Source: Streptosporangium sandarakinum | Lineage (GTDB): Bacteria > Actinomycetota > Actinomycetes > Streptosporangiales > Streptosporangiaceae | Direction of reading: 5' to 3' | Length of the DNA: 64,000 nt | Assembly (NCBI RefSeq): GCF_013409935.1 | Contig: NZ_JACCCO010000001.1 | Coordinates: forward strand, 4,030,001-4,094,000 | Shown: piece after piece, positions 25,338-33,477 of the stretch | How positions within the stretch are numbered: position 1 is the first letter of the stretch | Layout of the letters: each line of letters begins with the position of its first letter | Made by a program: the position numbers and the translations under genes | Notes under the pieces: model-generated | What the model was told of the DNA's origin: nothing | Seen by the model: only the letters and a program-made list of their open reading frames with translations | Databases searched by the model: none

Positions 25338-25796
25338 TCAGGGCACCGGGAGGTACGCCGACAGGTCGGCCCTGGCCCCGCTCGCGGAGACCTTCCCGGC
25401 GGCCGTCGCCTCGGCCCACGTCACCCGCCCGGTGGCGAGCTCCAGCCAGGTCCGCGCGTCGGTCTCGATCACGTTCGGCGGGGTGCCGCGGGTGTGCCGG
25501 GGGCCTTCCACGCACTGCACGGCGGCGTACGGCGGGACCCGCACCTCGACGGTCCGTCCGGGAGCCGCCGCCGCCAGCCGGTCCAGCAGGTGCCGTACGG
25601 CCAGCCGCGCGATGTCCCGCTCGGGCCGCAGATCACGGTCGTAGGCCCGCAGCACCACCGGCACGCACGCGGCCAGCAGCGCCGCGGGGCTTCCCGGCCC
25701 GTCGTAGGGCGGCTCGTCGAGCGCGGTGAGCTGGGCGTCCAGCGCGGCGCGGACCTTGGCGGGATCGGGCTTGTGAGGCGGCACGCCCCCCATCAT
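25338..25796 (-). CDS. Sterol carrier (SCP2-like) family protein
   Basis: 152 residues from the ATG at 25796 (a second ATG follows at once). The second half (VEVRVPPYAAVQCVEGPRHT, then TPPNVIETDARTWLELATGR) matches the SCP2-like fold seen in actinobacterial sterol carrier family proteins, in which the W-L-x-L-A-T-G-R segment is conserved. N-terminal helices (AKVRAALDAQLTAL) come first. These proteins bind hydrophobic ligands or act as half-modules of mycothiol-dependent enzymes; the ligand is unknown. Similar proteins lie near pur genes in other actinomycetes. Ends in GRADLSAYLPVP-like residues before TGA. Confidence 0.75.
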   Translation of the reverse strand: MMGGVPPHKPDPAKVRAALDAQLTALDEPPYDGPGSPAALLAACVPVVLRAYDRDLRPERDIARLAVRHLLDRLAAAAPGRTVEVRVPPYAAVQCVEGPRHTRGTPPNVIETDARTWLELATGRVTWAEATAAGKVSASGARADLSAYLPVP

Positions 25797-25903
25797 GCCC
25801 GCCCCCGGGAGCGGCGCGGCCGGTGAGTCGCCGGCCGTCGTCCCGTCCGGAGTCCTGGTGGGCCGCTCTCGCTCGACGCGCGGAGGCGGGGCGGCGCGGC
25901 CGG

Positions 25904-26686
25904 TCAGGCACCGGCGCGGGGGGTCACGAGCCCGTGGTCGTAGGCGGCGATGACGAGGTGGACCCGGTCCCGCGCGCCGAGCTTGGCGAGCAGGTGGGAG
26001 ATGTGGGTCTTGACGGTCTTGACGGAGATCGTGAGGTGGTCCGCGATCTCTCCGTTGGAGAGCCCGGCGCCGACGAGCGCGAGTATCTCGACCTCCCTGG
26101 CGGTGAGCCCGCCGACCGGCGCGGGCTCGCGGACGGCCGGCGTCCTCAGGTAGTGCTCGACGAGTCTGGTGAGGATCGAGGGGGCGAAGAGCGCCTCCCC
26201 GGAGTGGGCGCGCCGGATCGCGGCGATGAGCTCGCCGGGCTGGATGTCCTTGAGGAGGAACCCGGACGCCCCGGCGCGGAGGGCCTCGTGGACGTACTCG
26301 TCGAGTTCGAACATGCTGAGCACGAGGACCCGGGTCGCCGCCAGGTGCGGGTCGGCGCATATCCGGCGGGTGGCCTGGATGCCGTCGAGCACGGGCATCC
26401 GCACGTCCATCAGCACGACGTCGGGGCGGGCGGCCCGGACGGCGGCGAGCGCGTCGGCGCCGTCGCCGGCCTGACCCACGACCGTGAGACCGGGGTCGTG
26501 GTCGATGACCATGGCGAGGCTGCGCCGGAGAAGCGGCTGGTCGTCGACGAGCAGCACCCGGATCGGGCGCTCACCGCCGTCCGCGGCGGCTTCCGGAACG
26601 GCTCCCGGAGAGCCGTCCGGGGTCACGACCCCGGCGGTGTCCGGCGTCGTCCCGCCGGGGCGTCCCGTACGGCCGGGCGCGGTCAC
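25904..26686 (-). CDS. NarL/LuxR-family response regulator
   Basis: 260 residues. A 41-residue Gly/Pro-rich extension precedes the receiver domain, which starts IRVLLVDDQPLLRR; the phospho-acceptor is D94 (VVLMDVRMPVLDG). The C-terminal LuxR helix-turn-helix is LTAREVEILALVGAGLSNGE followed by IADHLTISVKTVKTHI. The GTG start at 26686 overlaps the stop of the histidine kinase gene (GTGA), so the two form a coupled kinase-regulator pair. The long extension before the receiver is unusual; an internal start cannot be excluded. The likely target is the divergent ABC exporter operon. Confidence 0.92.
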   Translation of the reverse strand: MTAPGRTGRPGGTTPDTAGVVTPDGSPGAVPEAAADGGERPIRVLLVDDQPLLRRSLAMVIDHDPGLTVVGQAGDGADALAAVRAARPDVVLMDVRMPVLDGIQATRRICADPHLAATRVLVLSMFELDEYVHEALRAGASGFLLKDIQPGELIAAIRRAHSGEALFAPSILTRLVEHYLRTPAVREPAPVGGLTAREVEILALVGAGLSNGEIADHLTISVKTVKTHISHLLAKLGARDRVHLVIAAYDHGLVTPRAGA

Positions 26687-27570
26687 GCCGCCTCCCCGTC
26701 CGGGATGCGGGCGGTGACGCGGAAGCCGCGCCCGGCGCGCTCCGCGCCGAGGACGCCGCCGAGCGCGGTCACCCGCTCGTTCAGCCCGAGCAGGCCGTGA
26801 CCGGCGCCGGGCCTGGCCGTCCAGTGGCCCGCGGGACCGTCGTCGTCGACGGTGACGACGACGGCGTCCGCGTCGCGGCGGAGACGGACCCGGACGCCGG
26901 TGGGGCCGGCGTGCCGCGCGGCGTTGTCGAGGGCCTCGCGGATCACCTTGCAGACCGCCACCTGGACACCCGGCGACACCTCCCCGACCGGCCCGAGGTC
27001 GAGCCGGACACGCAGCCCGGCGAGCCGCGCGGCCCGCACGATCCCGGGGACCCGGCCGAGGTCCTCCACGGGGTCGAGGGTCTCGGGCCCGTCGGTACGG
27101 CGGAGCACGGTGAGCATGCGGCGCAGCTCGGTGGTGGCGTGCCGGCTCGCCTCCTCGATGTCCGCCAGCGCCTCCCGCGCCTCGCGGACGGCGGCACCAC
27201 AGGCGGGGTCACAGGCGGTGTCACCGGCGTCGATGACGTGCCGGGCCGCGGCGGCGCGGACGGTGACGAGGCCGAGGCCGTGGGAGACGATGTCGTGCAG
27301 GTCGCGGGCGACGCGCAGCCGTTCGACCAGCACCGCCTCGGACGCCGCCCACTCCGTGAGCCTGGCCTCGTGGGCGGCGCGCTCGGCGCGGCCCCGGCGG
27401 ACGGCCCAGACCGCGACGCCGAACGCCGCCGCCGTGATCACCGGGGGCACGACGACCGCGAGGGGGCCGCTCGCCCCGACCCCGAGGAGGATCGCGGCCA
27501 GTACGGCGAAGGCCGTCCCGGCGAGATATCGCACGCGTGACCGCCACACCGGCCGTCCCGGGGTGTTCAT
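26683..27570 (-). CDS. Sensor histidine kinase (HisKA_3 type)
   Basis: 295 residues from the ATG at 27570. Two membrane helices near the N-terminus (YLAGTAFAVLAAILLGVGAS and PLAVVVPPVITAAAF) leave almost no outside loop, so the sensor probably reads the membrane itself. The phospho-His is H92 in RVARDLHDIVSHGL; the HATPase has EALDNAARHAG and GHGLLGLNERV. A -10 TAGGAT (plus 27578-27583) is 7 nt before the ATG: leaderless. It is coupled to the response regulator and divergent from an ABC exporter, the arrangement of cell-envelope stress or drug-sensing modules. Confidence 0.92.
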   Translation of the reverse strand: MNTPGRPVWRSRVRYLAGTAFAVLAAILLGVGASGPLAVVVPPVITAAAFGVAVWAVRRGRAERAAHEARLTEWAASEAVLVERLRVARDLHDIVSHGLGLVTVRAAAARHVIDAGDTACDPACGAAVREAREALADIEEASRHATTELRRMLTVLRRTDGPETLDPVEDLGRVPGIVRAARLAGLRVRLDLGPVGEVSPGVQVAVCKVIREALDNAARHAGPTGVRVRLRRDADAVVVTVDDDGPAGHWTARPGAGHGLLGLNERVTALGGVLGAERAGRGFRVTARIPDGEAA

Positions 27571-27826
27571 CGCCCCGATCCTACGGTCCGCCCGCCCCGG
27601 CGTCGTCGGACCGGGGACTGACGTCCCGCGGGCCGAGCCCGCCCCCGCGGACCCGCTCCGGGACCGATGCGCCCACCCCGGTGACGGCCGTTGGCTGGGG
27701 TCCTGCTTCACGGATCGTCCCGCCCGCCGCGGTCGCCGAGGGGCCGCCCGACCGGGCCCCGACACGGCGGAGACCCGCGGAACGGAACCCGGGGGACGGC
27801 GGCGATCCGGCGACGACGGGAGACAC

Positions 27827-28555
27827 ATGATCACGATCGACCAGGTCAGCAAACAGCGGGGGAGCAAGCGGATCCTCACCGAGGTCGGCTTCGAGGCCCG
27901 CCCGGGGCGGGTGACCGGGTTCCTAGGCCCGAACGGGGCCGGGAAGTCCTCCACCCTGCGCATCCTCCTCGGCCTGGACCGCCCCGACGGCGGCGTCGCC
28001 CTCGTGGCGGGGCGGCCGTACGCCCGGTTGCGCCGGCCCCTGACGACGGTGGGCGCGGTGCTCGACGGCGGCGGCGCGCACCGCTCCCGCACCGGCCGCG
28101 GGCACCTGCGCTGGATCGCCGCCTCCAACGGGCTGCCCCGCGCCCGGGTGGACGAGGTCCTCGACCTCGTCGGCCTCACCGAGGCCGCGGGCCGGCGCGT
28201 GGGCGGCTACTCGCTCGGGATGGGCAGACGCCTCGCCCTCGCGGCGGCCCTGCTGGGCGACCCGCCGGTGCTGGTGCTCGACGAGCCGGTCAACGGGCTC
28301 GACCCCGAGGGCATCCGCCGGCTCCGCGGGCTCCTCCGGGACCGCGCCGCGGCCGGCGGGACCGTGCTGCTGTCCAGCCACCTCATCGGCGAGCTGGCCG
28401 AGACCGTCGACGACGTCGTGGTCATCGACCACGGGCGCGTCGTGGCGCTGGGCACCCTCGCCGAGGTCACCGGCGCCCACCGCGGCCTTGAGGACGCGTT
28501 CTTCGCCCTCACCTCGGGCACGGGTCCCGGCGCGGGGCAGGGGGGCCGGCCGTGA
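27827..28555 (+). CDS. ABC transporter ATP-binding protein
   Basis: 242 residues. Walker A GPNGAGKSS (34-42), Walker B VLVLDEPVNG, and the switch His in SSHLIGEL are present. The signature is SLGMGRR instead of the usual LSGGQ, typical of the drug/antibiotic exporter subfamily (DrrA/BcrA-like). It powers export together with the two permeases that follow. ATG at 27827; its stop overlaps the permease GTG (GTGA). The operon is divergent from the kinase-regulator pair at 25904-27570. Confidence 0.93.
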   Translation: MITIDQVSKQRGSKRILTEVGFEARPGRVTGFLGPNGAGKSSTLRILLGLDRPDGGVALVAGRPYARLRRPLTTVGAVLDGGGAHRSRTGRGHLRWIAASNGLPRARVDEVLDLVGLTEAAGRRVGGYSLGMGRRLALAAALLGDPPVLVLDEPVNGLDPEGIRRLRGLLRDRAAAGGTVLLSSHLIGELAETVDDVVVIDHGRVVALGTLAEVTGAHRGLEDAFFALTSGTGPGAGQGGRP

Positions 28556-29313
28556 GGGCACTCCGCGCGGAACTCCTCAAGCTCTCCGGGATCCCGTCGG
28601 CGTGGGTGGCGGCCGTGGTCGGCCTGGTCGTGCCCTTCGCCGTCGCGGCCCTCAACGCCGGCGCCCGGAGCGCCGGCCGGGCCGCCGGGGGCTCCGACCC
28701 GTCCGGTGCCGACGCCGGGTTCCAGGAACTGGCCTTCGGGGTCATCGGCGTGGTCGTCCTCGGCGTCGTCGCGGCGAGCAGCGAGTACTTCGCCGAGGGC
28801 GGGGACTCGGCGGGCGGCCGGCAGATCACGGCGAGCCTGACCGCGGTGCCGTCCCGCGTCGGGTTCCTCGCCGCGAAGGCCGGCGCGCTGATCCTGGCCG
28901 CGGCAGTCCTCGCCGCCCTCTCCACGGCGGCCACGCTCACCGTCAGCCGGGTCGTGCCCGGAGAGCTCACGGCGCCGCTCACCTCCGCCGACGCGCCGCG
29001 TGTCCTCGGCGTGGTCGCCTACTGGGTGCTGACCGCGCTGCTCGCCCACGGGCTCACCCTCCTCACCCGCGGCGGCGTGGTGCCGCTCGTCGTGCTCATC
29101 CTGAACACCTCCGTCGTCAGCGTCACCTACCTGCTGACCCGGGTCACGCCCCTGGCGAACTACCTGCCCGACCTGGCCGGGGCGCGGATGTTCATCCGGA
29201 CGTTCCGGTCCTCCGTGGAGATCCCGCCCCTCGCCGGGGGCGCCGTCATGGCCGCCTGGACGCTCGCGCTGCTCGGCGTCGCCGCCGCCGTCTTCCTCCG
29301 GAGGGACGCGTGA
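28552..29313 (+). CDS. ABC transporter permease (first)
   Basis: 253 residues with about six hydrophobic segments. It begins MRALRAELLKLSGIPSAWVA, the typical start of ABC-2-type permeases (R-x-E-x-x-K-L), and has an extracytoplasmic Gly/Ser-rich loop near residues 35-55. The GTG start at 28552 overlaps the ATPase stop by four bases and its own stop overlaps the next permease in the same way. Likely exports an antimicrobial or lipid in concert with that permease. Confidence 0.88.
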   Translation: MRALRAELLKLSGIPSAWVAAVVGLVVPFAVAALNAGARSAGRAAGGSDPSGADAGFQELAFGVIGVVVLGVVAASSEYFAEGGDSAGGRQITASLTAVPSRVGFLAAKAGALILAAAVLAALSTAATLTVSRVVPGELTAPLTSADAPRVLGVVAYWVLTALLAHGLTLLTRGGVVPLVVLILNTSVVSVTYLLTRVTPLANYLPDLAGARMFIRTFRSSVEIPPLAGGAVMAAWTLALLGVAAAVFLRRDA

Positions 29314-30158
29314 CCGCCGCCGCCCGTCTCCCGAGGCCCGGCCCGTCCGGTGCGTCCAGTCTGTCTGGTGCGTCCGGCGGGTCCGGTCATTCCGGTACGT
29401 CCGGACCGCGCGCCGTGGCCGGCACGTTCCGCGCGGAGGTCCTGAAGCTCCTCACTCTCCCGGCGCTGTACCTGACGGCCGCGATCACCTGGGCGGTCGC
29501 CCCGCTCCTGGCGGTCGCGTCCGTCTCGGCCGCCGCCGGGGAGGGGAACGGGCCCGGCCCGGGGACGGACCCGGGTCTGGTCCCGGTCGGGTACGCGCAG
29601 GCCGGGTTCGTCGTCCTCGGCGTCCTCGCCGCCGCCTCCGAGTACCGGGGCGGGCAGATCAGGACGACGCTGACGTGCGTGCCCCGCCGGGTCGAGGTGC
29701 AGCTCGCGAAGGCGGCGGCGCTCGCCGTGACGGCCCTTCCCGTCGCCGTGGCGACCACCGGGTCCGGCGTCCTCGCCGCCCGCGCGGCGCTCGCCGCGCA
29801 CGCTCCGCCGTACGGCGCCGCCGGGCCGGTGGACGCGCCGGGGGAGGTCCGGGCCGTGGCGGGGGCGGCCGTGTACCTCGTCCTCACCGCGCTGCTCTCC
29901 TCCGCCGTGGCGACGTTGACGCGCGGGACGATTCCGGCCGTCACGGTGCTCCTCGGCCACCACTTCGTCGTCGGCCCCTACCTGGCCGGCCGGACCGTGC
30001 TCGCCGCGTACCTGCCCGGCACCGCGGGTCTGTGGCCCGGCGGCGGTACGGGCGCCGACGGGGTGCTCGGCGCAGGGGGGAGGTGGGCCGTCGTCACCGG
30101 CTGGACCGTCGCCGCGCTCGGCGCCGCGATCGTCTCGTTCCGGCGCCGGGACGCGTAG
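29310..30158 (+). CDS. ABC transporter permease (second) with Ser/Gly-rich N-terminus
   Basis: 282 residues from the GTG at 29310. Residues 1-33 are a Ser/Gly/Thr-rich stretch encoded by a near-repeat of GGTGCGTCC-type codons; then comes FRAEVLKLLTLPALYLTAAI, like the first permease, and six or so membrane helices. It is paralogous to the upstream permease (shared TFRAEVLKL start and ASEYRGGQIRTTLT), so the exporter is probably a heterodimer. The unique N-terminal linker is cytosolic and of unknown use; an internal start after it is possible but lacks a ribosome site. Confidence 0.87.
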   Translation: MTAAARLPRPGPSGASSLSGASGGSGHSGTSGPRAVAGTFRAEVLKLLTLPALYLTAAITWAVAPLLAVASVSAAAGEGNGPGPGTDPGLVPVGYAQAGFVVLGVLAAASEYRGGQIRTTLTCVPRRVEVQLAKAAALAVTALPVAVATTGSGVLAARAALAAHAPPYGAAGPVDAPGEVRAVAGAAVYLVLTALLSSAVATLTRGTIPAVTVLLGHHFVVGPYLAGRTVLAAYLPGTAGLWPGGGTGADGVLGAGGRWAVVTGWTVAALGAAIVSFRRRDA

Positions 30159-30202
30159 GGCCCGTCCGCGCCGCCGTACGGTGTCCCGGCGGTCTCAGAA
30201 GT

Positions 30203-30967
30203 TCAGAAGTACTGCCAGATGCTGAACCTGCGGACGATCAGGGGGACCGCGGCCCGGCCGACCACCCGGATGTGCCGGATGCGGGTCCTGAGGTTCATCG
30301 TGACCTTCACGCACTTCAGGCAGACCTCATGGAAACCCGGCAGGGCGTAGTAGGAGATCGAGGCGGCGCGGTGCCCCAGGCCCCTGTTGGACAGGCCCAG
30401 CCCGACCTCCCGGTAGATCCGTCGCGATCCCTTCAGGTTGAAGGCGGTCGAGCCGATGAGCGCGTGGTTCGCCGTCTTGGGGCAGTGCACGAATATCCGG
30501 ACGTGGCTGGCCTGGCGGGGGTCGAAGGGCAGGACCCGGAGCGACGGGACCTTCCTCAGCAGCGGGGGGATGTGGTTGCGCCCCCTGGTGAACGGCGTGA
30601 ACACCGTCTGGTCGGTCCGGGACCTGACGTAGGCCGTGCTCGTGGCGCTGGCGCTCGCGGTGGCACTGGCACTGGCGGTGGCTGTGGCGCTCGCGCCGGC
30701 ACTCGGACTCGCACTGGCACTCGCACTGGCACTGGCACTGGCACTGGGGCTGGCACTGGGGCTGGGGCTGGCACTCGGACTCACACGGGCGCTGGGGCTG
30801 GGACCGGGGGCGGCGCCTGCGTTCGGGATCGCGCCGGGACCGGGTGCGGGAACGACCGCGGTCCCGGGCACGGGGGCGCCCGCGACCGGGGCGGCGCCGG
30901 GCCAGGCCACGACGGCCGGACCCGCCAGGAAGGCGGCGGCCACCCCGGCGCCGATGACGAGACGCAT
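30203..30967 (-). CDS. Secreted protein with Ser/Ala repeat and cysteine-containing C-terminal domain
   Basis: 254 residues; ATG at 30967 with GGAGGAG seven bases upstream. A signal peptide (MRLVIGAGVAAAFLAGPAVV, cleavage near the following Ala-rich region) is followed by an Ala/Pro/Gly linker, then about 50 residues made only of Ser, Ala, Pro and Thr (from about 66 to 116), encoded by a GCCAGT/GCGAGT-type hexanucleotide tract. The last 135 residues form a basic, folded domain with HIPPLLRKVPSLRVLPF, IFVHCPK and CLKCVKV. The Ser/Ala region suggests a wall-spanning stalk carrying an exposed domain. No family recognised. Confidence 0.75.
   Translation of the reverse strand: MRLVIGAGVAAAFLAGPAVVAWPGAAPVAGAPVPGTAVVPAPGPGAIPNAGAAPGPSPSARVSPSASPSPSASPSASASASASASASPSAGASATATASASATASASATSTAYVRSRTDQTVFTPFTRGRNHIPPLLRKVPSLRVLPFDPRQASHVRIFVHCPKTANHALIGSTAFNLKGSRRIYREVGLGLSNRGLGHRAASISYYALPGFHEVCLKCVKVTMNLRTRIRHIRVVGRAAVPLIVRRFSIWQYF
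30640..30790. repeat. Hexanucleotide tract GGCACT/GGCGCT-like coding for Ser-Ala repeats
   Basis: Imperfect tandem 6-bp units (GGCACT, GGCGCT, GGGGCT) run for about 150 bp on the plus strand. They encode the Ser/Ala/Pro stalk of the minus-strand protein. Such tracts slip easily, so stalk length may vary between strains. Confidence 0.8.
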
Positions 30968-31214
30968 GCGCTCCTCCTGCCCGGACGGGTGCCCGCGTCG
31001 GCCGAGTGCCTCCGCCGGGCACGGCACGGGTGACGGTGGAGGGGCGCTCGTCCGGCCCGCTCCGCGGTCTCCACCGTGGCGGGGATCCACGGCCCGGACC
31101 AGGGGCGACCCGGGCGAGGATTCCCGGATCGCCGTCCTGACCAGGCTGTTCGTCTTAATTATGTGTGCCGTGTCGCGAAAAAATGGGAGCCACGCTGGTC
31201 CGGCGTACCGCGTC

Positions 31215-32738
31215 CTACGCGATCGGCGCCGTGGCGACCGCCGTCCCGGCGGGTTCGACGGTTCCGGCCGCCCGCGGTCCCGCGGGGCTCCCCGCGACAC
31301 CGGCCGGCTCGGACGCGGTCGCGGCCCCGGCGGGTTCGGCCCCGGGGCCGGCGGTCCGGGCCGTCCGCAGCGCGAACAGGCTGATCGGCACGCCGGCCAG
31401 CACGATCGCCGCCGACACCACCAGCGCGTACCGGTAGGCGTCCAGGAAGGCCGCCGCCGGCGCGGCGCCGTCCGTCAGGAGGGACGCCTGCCGGGTGCTG
31501 AGGATCGCACCGAGGACCGTGACGCCGAGCAGTCCGAACACCTGTCGTGAGACGTTCAGCGCCCCCGAGGCGACCCCGGCGCGGCCGGCGGGCAACGCGG
31601 TGAGGATGGCGGTGGTCAGCGGCACCAGCAGCCCGCCGCCGAGCCCGTAGAGCAGGAACCACGGCAGCAGGTCGGCGAACGATCCGCCCTCTCCGACGAA
31701 GGAGATCCCGAAGATCGCCACGGCCATCAGCAGCATCCCGGCGGCCACGGTGCGGGCGGTCCCGAGCCGGGTGGTGACCCGGGGCGCGACCGCCGCGACC
31801 ACGGACATGACCAGTGCCATCGGCACGAACGACGCCCCGGCCTCGGTGGGCGAGAAGCCCAGCGCGTTCTGCAGGTAGAGGGCGGTGAAGAAGTAGATCC
31901 CGAACACCGCGAACGACCACAGCCCCGTCACCAGGGTGCCGCCGCCGAACACCCGTGACCGGAACAGCGACAGGTCGATCATCGGCTCGGACGTACGGAG
32001 CTCGACCGCGACGAAGACCAGTGCCGAGGCCAGCGCGAGGCCGAACGCGCCGAGGATCTCCGGCGAGGTCCAGCCGGCCTTCCCGCCCTCGATGAGGGCG
32101 TACGTCAGGGAGACCATCGTCAGGCTCGACGTGACGATGCCGGGCAGGTCGAGGCGGCGCCGTGCCGGGTCGCGGGGGGCGGCCGCGATGGCCCACAGGC
32201 CGAGCCCGAACGCCACGATCCCGATCGGGACGTTGATCAGGAAGATCCACCCCCAGTGCCACCGCTCGCTGATCACCCCACCGGTCAGCGGCCCCAGTGC
32301 CATGGCCAGCGCGCCGATCGCGCTCCACAGGCCGACCGCGGTCGCGCGCTCCCTGGGATCGGGGAAGACCGTGGTCAGCAGCGCGAGGGCGGTGGGCGCC
32401 AGGAGGGCGGCGCCGACGCCCTGGAACACCCGGGTGGCGGTCAGCACGCCGCCGTCCGAGGCCAGGCCGGCGGCGAGGGAGGACAGGGTGAAGACGGCGA
32501 GGCCGGCCAGGAAGATCCGCCTTCTTCCGAGCAGGTCGGCCAGCCGCCCGCCGGCCAGCATCAGCCCGGCCGAGACGAGGACGTACACGCTCACGACCCA
32601 TTCCAGGCCCGAGACGTCCAGCGAGAGGTCCCGCTGGATCGTCGGCAACGCGACGTTGACCACGTTGTTGTCCAGATAGGTCATGAAAGTGGCGAGGGAG
32701 ATCGCTCCCAGTGCCCACCACCTGCGGTCCTGCGACAT
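31215..32738 (-). CDS. MFS drug-efflux transporter, DHA2 (14-TM) type
   Basis: 507 residues from the ATG at 32738 (AGAGGAG upstream). It is a 14-helix EmrB/QacA-type transporter: motif A at GRLADLLGRRRIFLAG, motif C region AALLAPTALALLTTVFP and GPLTGGVISERWHWGWIFLI. It expels drugs or toxic organics by proton exchange. The divergent TetR gene and the shared 31-bp palindrome directly upstream show repression by that TetR. The C-terminal 40 residues are Ala/Gly/Pro-rich and cytosolic. Confidence 0.93.
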   Translation of the reverse strand: MSQDRRWWALGAISLATFMTYLDNNVVNVALPTIQRDLSLDVSGLEWVVSVYVLVSAGLMLAGGRLADLLGRRRIFLAGLAVFTLSSLAAGLASDGGVLTATRVFQGVGAALLAPTALALLTTVFPDPRERATAVGLWSAIGALAMALGPLTGGVISERWHWGWIFLINVPIGIVAFGLGLWAIAAAPRDPARRRLDLPGIVTSSLTMVSLTYALIEGGKAGWTSPEILGAFGLALASALVFVAVELRTSEPMIDLSLFRSRVFGGGTLVTGLWSFAVFGIYFFTALYLQNALGFSPTEAGASFVPMALVMSVVAAVAPRVTTRLGTARTVAAGMLLMAVAIFGISFVGEGGSFADLLPWFLLYGLGGGLLVPLTTAILTALPAGRAGVASGALNVSRQVFGLLGVTVLGAILSTRQASLLTDGAAPAAAFLDAYRYALVVSAAIVLAGVPISLFALRTARTAGPGAEPAGAATASEPAGVAGSPAGPRAAGTVEPAGTAVATAPIA

Positions 32739-32751
32739 AACAGCTCCTCTA

Positions 32752-32782
32752 CGCTGTACTTGTACGTCGTACATGTACAGCG
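32752..32782. promoter_or_regulatory. 31-bp TetR operator palindrome
   Basis: The two arms CGCTGTAC-T-TGTACG (32752-32766) and CGTACA-T-GTACAGCG (32768-32782) flank a central T at 32767. Of 15 base pairs in the dyad, 14 match; the single mismatch is the T at 32760 against the T at 32774. The site covers the promoter region of the divergent MFS and TetR genes, just upstream of the TetR -10 box TATAGT (32804-32809). Confidence 0.88.
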
Positions 32783-32820
32783 CATAGTGGAACCTGTACC
32801 GCGTATAGTTGTCAAGCGTG

Positions 32821-33477
32821 ATGGGAAAACTGACGCGTGAGGCGGTCGTCGAGCGGGCGCTGGAGATCGGTGACGCCGAAGGGCTTCAGGCGGTCACCAT
32901 CCGGCGGCTCGCCCAGGAGCTGGGCGTCACACCGATGGCGCTGTACTGGCACTTCAAGAACAAGGAGCAGCTGGTCGTCGGCATGGCCGACCATCTGATC
33001 GAGGGCTTCGAGATCACCCCCGACGGCTCACGCCCGTGGCGGGAGCAGCTCCGCGAACTCGTCGGCCGGCTGGTGCGGATGCTGCGGCGCCACCCCTGCG
33101 CGGAGGCCGTGCTGGAGGAGGTCGACAAGATGGAGGTGCCGGCCTTCCTGCGGGTGTGGGACACCGCCCTCGGCCTGACCCTGCGCGCCGGGTTCGGCGC
33201 CCGGGAGAGCTGCCTGATCACCCGGTACATCCTCCAGGGGGCCATCGCCCTGGCCGGAGGCTCGGTGGAGCACCGCAGGTGCGGGCCGGAGGGGCACGCG
33301 GAGCACGTCCGCCTCAAGCGCGTCCGCTTCCAGTCGCTCCCGCCGGACACCTACCCGAACATCGTGCGGATGGCCGTACCCCTCACCGAGAGGGGCGACG
33401 CCGAGCTCTACGACACGTTCGGCGTGGACCTGCTGCTGTCCGGCATCGAATCCATGGCGGCCCGGCTCGACGGCTGA
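32821..33477 (+). CDS. TetR-family repressor of the divergent MFS gene
   Basis: 218 residues from the ATG at 32821 (GTG at 32818 and TTG at 32809 are in frame). The helix-turn-helix is TIRRLAQELGVTPMALYWHF, the classic TetR recognition sequence; the C-terminal part resembles TetR_C (tetracyclin repressor-like) with EVDKMEVPAFLRVWDTALGL. TATAGT lies 8-11 nt before the start, consistent with a leaderless mRNA. It would bind the 32752-32782 palindrome and release it on drug binding. The final 70 bp overlap the end of the next, convergent MFS gene. Confidence 0.92.
   Translation: MGKLTREAVVERALEIGDAEGLQAVTIRRLAQELGVTPMALYWHFKNKEQLVVGMADHLIEGFEITPDGSRPWREQLRELVGRLVRMLRRHPCAEAVLEEVDKMEVPAFLRVWDTALGLTLRAGFGARESCLITRYILQGAIALAGGSVEHRRCGPEGHAEHVRLKRVRFQSLPPDTYPNIVRMAVPLTERGDAELYDTFGVDLLLSGIESMAARLDG

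Noticed and set aside
30640-30790. Microsatellite as a CRISPR or mobile-element end
   Set aside because: It encodes the Ser/Ala stalk in frame on the minus strand and has no target-site duplications.
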